This document shows positions 1 to 9,600 of a DNA stretch of 64,000 nucleotides, piece after piece. A program made the position numbers and the translations under genes. The DNA is from Phoronis australis (Eukaryota; Phoronida; Phoronidae). Positions within the stretch are counted from its first letter, which is position 1; each line of letters starts with the position of its first letter. The stretch lies in assembly GCA_002633005.1 (NCBI GenBank), contig NMRA01000274.1, forward strand, positions 200,153 to 264,152, written 5' to 3'. Below the pieces are notes generated by a model. The model was not told where the DNA came from, made no database searches, and saw only the letters and a program-made list of their open reading frames with translations.

Positions 1-160
1 TTGCACATGCCGTCCCATTCATGAATGGAATATATGTGCCAAATTTCAAGAACGTATGTCAAAGGGTTTTGGAGATAGAGCAGCAGACGCCGGACGCCGC
101 CCGGACAGACGGACGGAGATGACGGCATAATGCGTCCACATATAAATATGTGGGCGCATA
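1..160. mobile_element. Non-autonomous repeat with GGACGG-rich part and terminal hairpin
   Basis: A 'gccaaatttcaag ... ggttttggagatagag' phrase is followed by GACGCCGGACGCCGCC and a run of ACGGACGG units, then a near-perfect hairpin: arms 130-142 and 147-159 pair over 13 bases (one G:T) around a TAAA loop. Phrases of this kind occur as dispersed repeats in many marine invertebrate genomes (from memory, not searched). It may be cut by the left edge. The next 340 bases, up to the last tropomodulin exon, show nothing recognisable. Confidence 0.5.
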
Positions 161-506
161 AAAATGCATTCAGCTCTGACAGGATTTCATATGAAAAAGT
201 ACATGTTTAATGAAGTGGGAGATACGGTATTCCCTTGGTGATAAATGGGTTCCTCATTATGGTCCTCATTTTGTTTCCTGAATTGACTGAAAACAGAAAG
301 ATTATCACGACCATGAAGGTCTGCATGAGCCAAGGGTTCTGCCCAACTACCTCAATATTGTCTTTACAAAGGCCAGGACAGTTCCCACACTACCGCCACC
401 TGGTGACAGCAACCTGTGCCACAAACCAAACTGGATGTGATTACCCAGTGTAGTCTACTTATCACAGGAGGTAGTCCAACAAACCCGTTGTCAATGGATA
501 CAGTAC

Positions 507-650
507 CTGATTGGCTAGACTGAGCTCTGTTACTGTCTGATTCACATTGATGGCTGTGAGTAGAGTGACGATCGCCTCACCGCTGATGAAGTTTGAATCC
601 AGCACCAATGTTTTGAGAGTTTTGTTTTCTTTTAAAGCTTCAGCTAAAGA
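507..650 (-). CDS. TMOD: Tropomodulin coding exon 7 (leucine-rich repeats)
   Basis: The exon encodes SLAEALKENKTLKTLVLD, SNFISGEAIVTLL, then TAINVNQTVTELSLANQ: 48 residues, phase 0, donor GTACTG. I chose the acceptor TTGCAG before base 650 because it joins exon 6 (DRVVK) to SLAEALKEN exactly as in family members. An earlier AG would insert six residues (SVMLELQ). The next exon, expected to carry the last repeat and C-terminus, is not in the window. Confidence 0.87.
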
Positions 651-3600
651 CTGCAATTCAAGCATCACAGACTGTGATAAAATTGACACCAAAAGATAAT
701 ATCTGTGGGTCTAGGTTGTCGAGTGTCTTACAGCCTTTGCAAACACTCTAACGTAATACGCTTCCTTTAAAATGTTAAAACTTCACAAGAGCAATTTACA
801 AAAGTTGAACAATCAAAACAGATCCCATACAATGATTTAACGGTTCAAGAGCAACACAAGGTGGGAGGGCAAAGTGTTCATTTACTGTACTTACGACAGA
901 GTCGGTAGCTGACAACTTATCAAATCTAACGTCAATCCAAAATTCTCACCTTGATTTCGGCAAATACACAAAAAATACAAAATAGGCAACTTGCATCCCT
1001 AATTTACACAAAAGTGATGCAGTATTGCAAATCAACACATACAGTGTCTCTTCAAAAATGAAAACACTGTTGGCAAGTTTGATTTTTAAAGACTGCGCCA
1101 ATTGAAATCGTACTCATTGTCAGAGATAATAGACGTGCACTTCCTTCCCACTTACGACTGTAACAAGAAAACTTGATTACCTCGTGCAAACTGGTCTCAA
1201 TAATTCTACATATCATCTGGTCCGTCACAATAAAACTTGAATAGCAACTTCTGAGAGAGATCAACCTGCTCTTTTGTCTAAGAATGCTACCAGAGATTTC
1301 TCATCGAATTATATGAACACAGATCTCCTTACCTTGACCACCCTGTCCGAGGCGGCAGTGTTGGCCATGTGTAGAGCTGTTAAGTTGGTGTTTGTCTTTA
1401 GTGTGTCTGCAATCAGGCACAGGCGCTCGATCGAAATGTTCTGCAAGGACAGGGAACAAATAAATGTTAAAGACCAGAGTTCGCAAAGGGTCCAATCAGA
1501 AATTAGTAACCCAGTATGGAAATGATGTAGCCATTGTACAAATCCCAAAGCACCGTCACAGGACTACCGTACCCCATTTCCAAAAATTACGGAAGGCGTG
1601 TACACTGGGATCACACACAATATTACGGTAAAAATTCTTCAGTTTGGGACATAATATGGCAGACACGTGAAATTTCATTCTATCAAATTTCTCAATAAAA
1701 TTAACTTCTCAGGACAATTTACATTACTTTTAGCATGGTTTGCATGACAACTATTATCAAACAACATTTGGTAACAGTTTGAGTATTTGCAACAATGTTG
1801 TAAGTCTCTGAGAAATAGCAATGTGGCAATTTAAGCAATCATTTTTGTCCCAAATTGAATTTTTTTTAACCATATACAACAACTGATACTTCCGTCCTCC
1901 TACTGGCATGGCAACTTCCAATACAGCGTTATGTTGACCAACTTAGCTTGGATAAATCGAAACTTCAGGAAAAAGTAAACGTTATTTTCTACTGATGATG
2001 CAAGAAGTGACTGATTGCCGGTAAAATAACGTCACCTAAAAACGGTGTCTTTTCAGAAGTGCTGATTTACGATTTCCCCATCATTTGGAAGGGTCAACTC
2101 CGAGTTGCAACCTCAGGTGATTGAGCACAGAACAAGCCTTGAGAATATTGAAAGCACCTACTGAAACCATTATGTCACGGCTCAAAATGACATTTTCAAA
2201 CCTGAATATGTACTATCATTATCATTATTATTATTACGTGAATGCCCCTTTTCACCAACCACAGACACACTCTATTGGCTGTTGAGGTAACTACACAAGC
2301 GTTAAATATCACCAAAACAAGCATTAACAAAGACGCATCCTAAGGTTATCAAGAAAAGTTAAACGAGTTCACCCACTCTTGTGACTGCTGTGAATTTCAG
2401 CTATTTTCACAGTGCAATACCACAACCTTGATTATCAACAGACACGGTTGCTTTAGTTACTGTTAACTAGACAAGCTGAGAAATGTGCAGGAGATGATAA
2501 AATGTTACAGACTGAGCCCATGGGACAGTGCTCAACAGGCTGAGCCCGTGGGCCAGTGCTCAACAGACTGAGCCCGTGGGCCAGTGCTCAACAGTATTTC
2601 TATTGCGAAAACAATAGGATCACCTCTGATTCGTCGTTGTTGAATGGTGAGCCAAACTGCAACAAATGTTACACACACATACATTGACGGAACCACTAAA
2701 AATCTTGAAATTATCTGAATTTTGCAAATATGATCTCAGCACTGTAGGTTCACATAAGAAAACTTGAGTGTAACTGATATGAAAACTAACACATTTCAAC
2801 CACTGTCAGTGGTTGATTGAATATTTGGATAAAATCAATCCTGCCAGAAGACACCAAGCGTAAAAGTACATAAAGCCCTAATTAAGTAATATGACTATTA
2901 TCTTGGAACATTCCGTTCCACACAATATCAAGCGTCAAATATTTTAATTTTGCAACGTTCACAAAAACCAGCGTTTTCTATCGTTATTTTGGAATCAGAA
3001 AGAAACTAGCAAGTGTTCATTTTTTTGCTTAATAAACTGCCTCCTTATTTTATCCAACTTTGGAATTGGCCATTTTTGATCCAACTCTATAGTGGTCAAT
3101 ATAAGTTAAAGCCACATAGAAAGGCAGTAGCCAATGGAGATTTTAAACATCCAATTCTGCGTAGCTGGAAGGACCCAAACAAACAAGTGGAAAATCATTT
3201 GTAGAGCAGCTTCTATAAAACAGAGTGAATACTGAAAAATGTCTCCAATTAATCCATCATATTCATACAAATAACACCTAACACGATGACAAGCATAAAT
3301 GTAATATACACGAGTCGAATCTTCGCTTACAACACAAAATTCTACGGTGTAATTGTCGTAGTTTATGTCTTTTAAATCAGCCACATTTTGCCTTACTTGG
3401 ATAAAATCTGTCAGGTTGGATCCAGCTCAGTGTTTCTGCTAACAGGCAATACTCACTCACAGGGGTTCTACATTTTAAGAACCAGTTTTCTCCACTGAAT
3501 AATGGGCATCAAATTAGTTCTCAAAATCTGGGACCCCTGTAAGTAGCTTTGACAACAACTGCCAAATATCCAATGTTACAAGAATTAATTAAAAAGTTCC

Positions 3601-6600
3601 AATGTCAAATAACACTGCCGTCTCAAACTGAACAAACCTTTTCTACACAGGGAGCAAACGCATTATACGCCTGACCTAATCTCTCAAGGAACTATGCTTT
3701 GCTCATCTGCAGATATTTCTCTAGCTCGTCACTAGTTCCGGAAACGAGGTACAAATGTGTTTTACCAATGTGAAACCTTGTGGGTAAAAACAGCACAACT
3801 AACATCGCGTTTCCTGTATTTTGCACTGAACACCACATAAGCAGTACAAGTACTTCCACTGACGTCTAGTACTGTTTAATGATTACCTTTATGTTGTTCA
3901 AGTTCAACTCTGTAAGTTTTGAGTCGTTATCTTTCAGTTTATCCAGGGCTTCACCAACGTCTGTGTCGTTGGGAGGTTCATCTGGCAGACTCTTGATCAG
4001 CTGGGCCTTTGCAGCAGCTAAAATGGACGTTTTGCAAACCTAAAATAGCTGCAGGAACACACTGAGCTGTATAGTTGTAGTTTACTGCTAGAATATGCAT
4101 GCGGAATACTAATTAAGATAATGCAGCAGGTATTACCTGGAGAATACTGTCAAAGTGTTTATCATTTAAGACCATGGATGTTTATAGGTACCAATGCTAT
4201 GGGGGCCTGGACAGCAATTCTCGAGCCTGTTGTGAATTTGTTGCTAGCCACTTGTGAATGTTTTTGGTTTGACAGATGGACAATTCTCTCATGTACAATT
4301 ACATCACTTAGGCCACCTCAAACCCAACTTAGCCATCACTTTAGGACGTTTCTGCATTAAATGTCTGTCGCTGCATTAGAGCAAATCCTGAATTCATACA
4401 TTACTTTGAAGTGGAACCCTGCATATAATGTTAATTTAGGGGTTGTATTCGAAACATACATTTATAAAAGTTAAATTTGTCACATCTACGGGATATACAA
4501 AACAACTGTTTTAGTATCATTCTAAAGATCTACCAATTTATCATACCGCAAAAAGCATATGTTTAACAATTACCATATTGGTCAGAGTTACTGCCCAAGG
4601 CATTTAAATTTGAGAATTACAAAATTAGGGGGCAAAGACAGCCGTTAAACCAAGCTCGGATGTTTGGAAACGACATTTTTGAGAAGTTGGGTGAGGGCGT
4701 TAACCTGAACACTCCAGTTACATTTATGTCAGATTTGCGAACAAGAGTCAAATAAAACATAGCAGGGAAGTATGTGGATATTTTCCAAATAAGGGAAGTT
4801 GCTATAGTAACTGGCGTTTCATACCTTTTGGGAGCTACAATTCGCACGAGACAGGCTTTCACAAAGACATGGGTACTTTCAATGAAGTCAATATTGAATA
4901 AATTGGGGGAAGGCATTTACTTGAACATGACAGCTTAAAAGAGAAAATGTTGAAATTTTGGGAGGCGGGCGCAAAGCTGAACACGGGAGTGAACCCTGGC
5001 GAGTATGTTATTTACTATTTCAAAAACTAAAAGTAATTCACTAATTTCTTAGGTGTCAATTAAAATTAAGATTGCTTCCCTTCACAACTAATAAAGAAAT
5101 ACGTGCACAAAACACTTTTATTGGAAAACTTACAAAACAATTTTCATTTTCCATTTCTAATGTATTTTTACTATAAACCTACCCACCCATCCAAGTGGTG
5201 TACGGGTAGGCTGAAGGGGAACAATGGCCGAATACAGATGTTAATAAGCCATGTCTCTAATAATCAGAATGGAAATACGTCATACTATAAGTATGGGTCT
5301 ACAGCATTATCAGTCGACTGAAACATTTAGCCATGTGTTAGCAACTACCAATCTTTAGAAATTAAATGAACGAGTAGCGATATCGCAAAAAGCATTAATA
5401 TTACTCCATACGATACAAGTATTTATACAGGCGCAGCACTATATAAACACTGTGACTATTATTACTAAGCTGTGTCTCTATTGGTTAGTAAAACGTCACA
5501 TGGTTAAGGCAGCTTCGACCTTCACAATCGCTCAGTTACTCACCATGGAAACCGCCAGCGCGGCTATGCTCGTCTAACAGAAAAGCATTGTGATATTGCA
5601 CCTGATTCACGATTCCTATGAACCCGAGACTGGCTGAAAATAACAATTAGATCAGGGGTTAACAGGAGAGAGGGGCGGGGCCTGGATTGCCAACAACTAC
5701 ACCGTGGAAACCGCCTGTGAGGCTGGTCGAGCATGAACGCATTGTGGTATTGAACTTGGTTCATAATGCCAGTGAAACCGAGAATGGCTGCGAAGAAGAA
5801 GGAAGGAAAGTCACAAAGCAAAGAAGCAAATAAGAAAATGAAACAGCAGCAGTAGAGGACCAAGAAATGAAGGGAAATTTAAAGAAATCTTAGATAGTAC
5901 TCAACTCATAAAGAAACCCTCCTTAAAAATATTTCAAAAAATTTTCCTGTCCACTATAAACAGATATTTCAAAAAACAAAATTCTAAAGCTAAATTTTGC
6001 CGAGTGCAGGTGGCTTAAAAACCAAATAGGCATTTTACTCTCATAAAATCAGTCCTTATTGTCATAGGGTTCCATTTTCATTACTAACTCAAGTCACAGG
6101 CAATGCGTACGGGTGCCATTTTCGAATTCACAATTTAGGGTTGATCAACCACAATAAACTCTGAAGCGTTCTCTTGAATTGTTGAAGGATTTGAATTCTA
6201 CCAAGATAAAGAATATTGAGAGATCGATTTTATGAGAATAAAAGGCGTAATCAGATTTTCATTTTTGCCAGCTCAACAGAGCAAAATGCAGCTTTAATGC
6301 TAACAACTTTTGTCGAAACTCATTTCCAAATGATACTTTCCAACACATTGATTTTATCAAAATAAACAGAATTCGTTCAAACATTTCATTGGATTTTTTA
6401 ATTTCTGCTGGAGCACTAATAAAATGGCAGCAAAAGTTGATTGTCACAAAAGTTCCATTTTCCTGAACGAAGGACTGTCATTTATGTAACGTTCCAACTT
6501 GAGTGATATCTGTGAATTGATGAAACATACGATTCTGTATTCTGAACTAGAGAAAAGAATGTTAAAAAATACAGAAGCAAGAGATAATAGCAAGGATTCC

Positions 6601-9600
6601 AACCAAAAACATTGTAAAAGGCTCAAATAAACTAAAACATCGCATACAGTAATGTTCACGTACTCCAATGAACAGTAAAGTAGTCCTAGTTCTTAAAACA
6701 AAAGTTAAGGTTATATAGGACTCTTGGAAAATGACCAAACTTGGCAAACTTCAGGACATGATATCTCAAAAATGGTTGATCGGATTTGTATGAAACTTTC
6801 AGATACTACGCTTAATACATGGTTCTCCAAAATGCTGCTAAGAATTGTTTTTAAAATTTTCCAACTTTTTCATGAGGGGCTATTGAAAAATAGGACTTTT
6901 ATGATTTTTATCAAAAAAATAAAAAAGTTTCATAAAACATAAATATAATTTAGAAAACAGTAACAACTTTTTTGAGATTTCATCTTGAACATTTATATCA
7001 AACAAAATTCCTTCACTGTTATTGATATGGTTGTTTGCGATGAACATACCTAAATCTTTTTTGGCTAAAGTTTACTAAAAAGACCTGGTCACATGACCCA
7101 ATTGATAGCAGATTGACGTAAAGTTACAAATCAAACTCAACAGGCTTTCTACTTTCAGAAGATATAATTACTGAGTTAAATTTATAGTTTGAAGATATTT
7201 GGTTAAATCCACCAACAAGTCAGTTAAGTCCTATATAACCTTAAAAGACAACTGACAATTTATGGGAAATACCTCACTTGATAATCATCACTGTATATAC
7301 CGGTATATGAACCCATACAGTTAAACGTGAAACACTTCAAGAAAATGGAGGAGCAAATTTTAGAAATATTAGGCGACTAAAACTTAGTAGACGGTTGAGA
7401 TGTATTTAACTTAACACATACTATTAAATGATCACTATCAAGAATGAACAAAAAGCACAGAAGATACCCAGTTTAAGATATGCACAAATATACGGGATAA
7501 CCCACCATGTCTGCATAGCGAAGCTTAACAGAGAATATTTTCTTTAAAAAACATTATTTTGGGTATGGGCATATGGCCTAAAACATGTTTTTCCATAAAA
7601 AAGCTAACCGGTAATTAAAAATACACAAATACAAGACAAGAAATTAAAGGTGACCACATACTTCCAAAGTCAATGCCAAGTACAAAAAACTGAGAGGAAC
7701 GCGCACTCAGTTCAGAGGTCATAGACTTACTCAAAGGTCGCACGTGAATTCAAAAAGACTAACGCAAACTTTAAGGGTGCCAACCAAGGTCAAAGGTCAA
7801 AAGTTACCAGCTAGTTCAACCAGGTCTTCCTCTGAGGCTTCACCCAGTACATCATCCCAATCTGTGCTAATCTCTTCCTCCTCTTGGGTCGGCTTGGGAG
7901 GCTCTTTAGGTCTCCATACTTTCCCTGGCAACAATTAGACAGACGAGTCACAGAACTGAGTTCCATAAGCACGAGACAGACGTTCCTTCTTTCAGTAGAT
8001 GTGGCAAGGTTTTTGCGAGGAAAACAAGTTTAGGCAAACCTATGCAAAACCACGCGAGTAAAAAGAAATGTTGTGTGAGTGAGTCAGTTTGGAACCTTAC
8101 AATCAATTACAAAATGGCTGGCACTGAAATGATTGGTTAATGATGTGGTTAGAACAGTGAATTATGGCATTAAAGTATATATAAAAATTTTTTCATCGAT
8201 TCCCATAGACTTCTTGCTGCAAAAGTCTAACAAGTATCTTGCATCTACAGAACATAACCTTGGTGTTACTAGAAACTTGCCTTTCAGTGACACCTATAGG
8301 TGTGACCCAGTTTGCTATTAGCCACTAGTTGTCACTAGTGTTGTTCCATGAGAAAAGTGTCTGACAAAATCCCAGTATTCAGGCAAATTTTTACAAAGAA
8401 AAATATTTGCATTGGGACATGAATTTGCTAAGACTCTAAATTCAATCAAATTTCGCAGGATTAATTCCAAAATTCATTGCCAGACAGCTCTCTGCTCTTG
8501 GCCAATGACTATAGCACCCTAATGCTCTGACACTAATTTATTCAATAAACAAACAGATGTTATCATATCAGTCCCACACATGTCTGACAAAGGCATTATC
8601 AAGGCCAGTCTACAGGGAGCTTCAGAACTTGTAGGGGTCCTTGGTGGCATGGGGACACAACAAACTAGTGGAAATAATTCCTGTAAACAGATTTATGTGA
8701 AATTTTTGGGATTCTGAAGTACATGGGAATGCCCATGGAATTTTAATTTAATTAGAATTGCACATGGATAACTAACACCATGACCAATGGCTAATACACA
8801 CTCTGTCCTGTACAATACACATTGCATAAGACATCCTGCAAATGCCCAATGTAGGTTTCTTAGCAATTTTACCTTCCTTGTTCCGGCAAATGAATGTCCA
8901 AGGCTGCTTTTTGACTAATTCAAATTCAACAAAGAGACCAGTTAGTTTTCGATTTCTAACTTTATTTTCATTGTTCAGTGCTAAATTAGTGCCAGCAATT
9001 ACATAACCAGTTAATTCAAACTGATGTGGTGGAGTCCTGACAGACCATGGAGAACACTGGCCTCTTCTAAAATTTTGACGTCAGACAGTTTATACAGTAG
9101 AATTCACTCAATTTGTGACATCAATTATAAAGTAAAATTGACATTTTTCATTTCCAAAGCAATGTGATACTGTTGCAATGGTATAGTTACAAACTAGGCA
9201 AGCAGCAAAGAAAAATATTCTAATCATAGACAGTTACTTTTATTGAAAGTTTCAACAAAACGAAATTGATTTTTACCAAATTTCCTCCAAAACTGATGAC
9301 ATTTCACCACAGGTGTCTCAGCTTTATACACAAAGGACGACAGAAAAACAGTTTGAATGTGAGCATTATCCAACTTTGATAGTTACAGTAGTATGTTTAA
9401 GTAGCAAAACTCACTAAATTTCTATCCTTTAAAGATTAGAACAGTCCCATTATATCCAGGTTCTCATTCAATCCCTTGTAACTAAGACTGAGCTCACAAG
9501 AGTGGGTGACACCTTCGTGCAATACTCAATTGTCTGCCAGTAAACCCAGGATTCGAACCCGGGTCTCCCAAAGGTGAGCCCAGCACTTCAACCACTGAGC

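Noticed and set aside
3106..3384. 92-residue minus frame in a tropomodulin intron
   Set aside because: No family resemblance, no fitting splice phase, and AT-rich intron composition.
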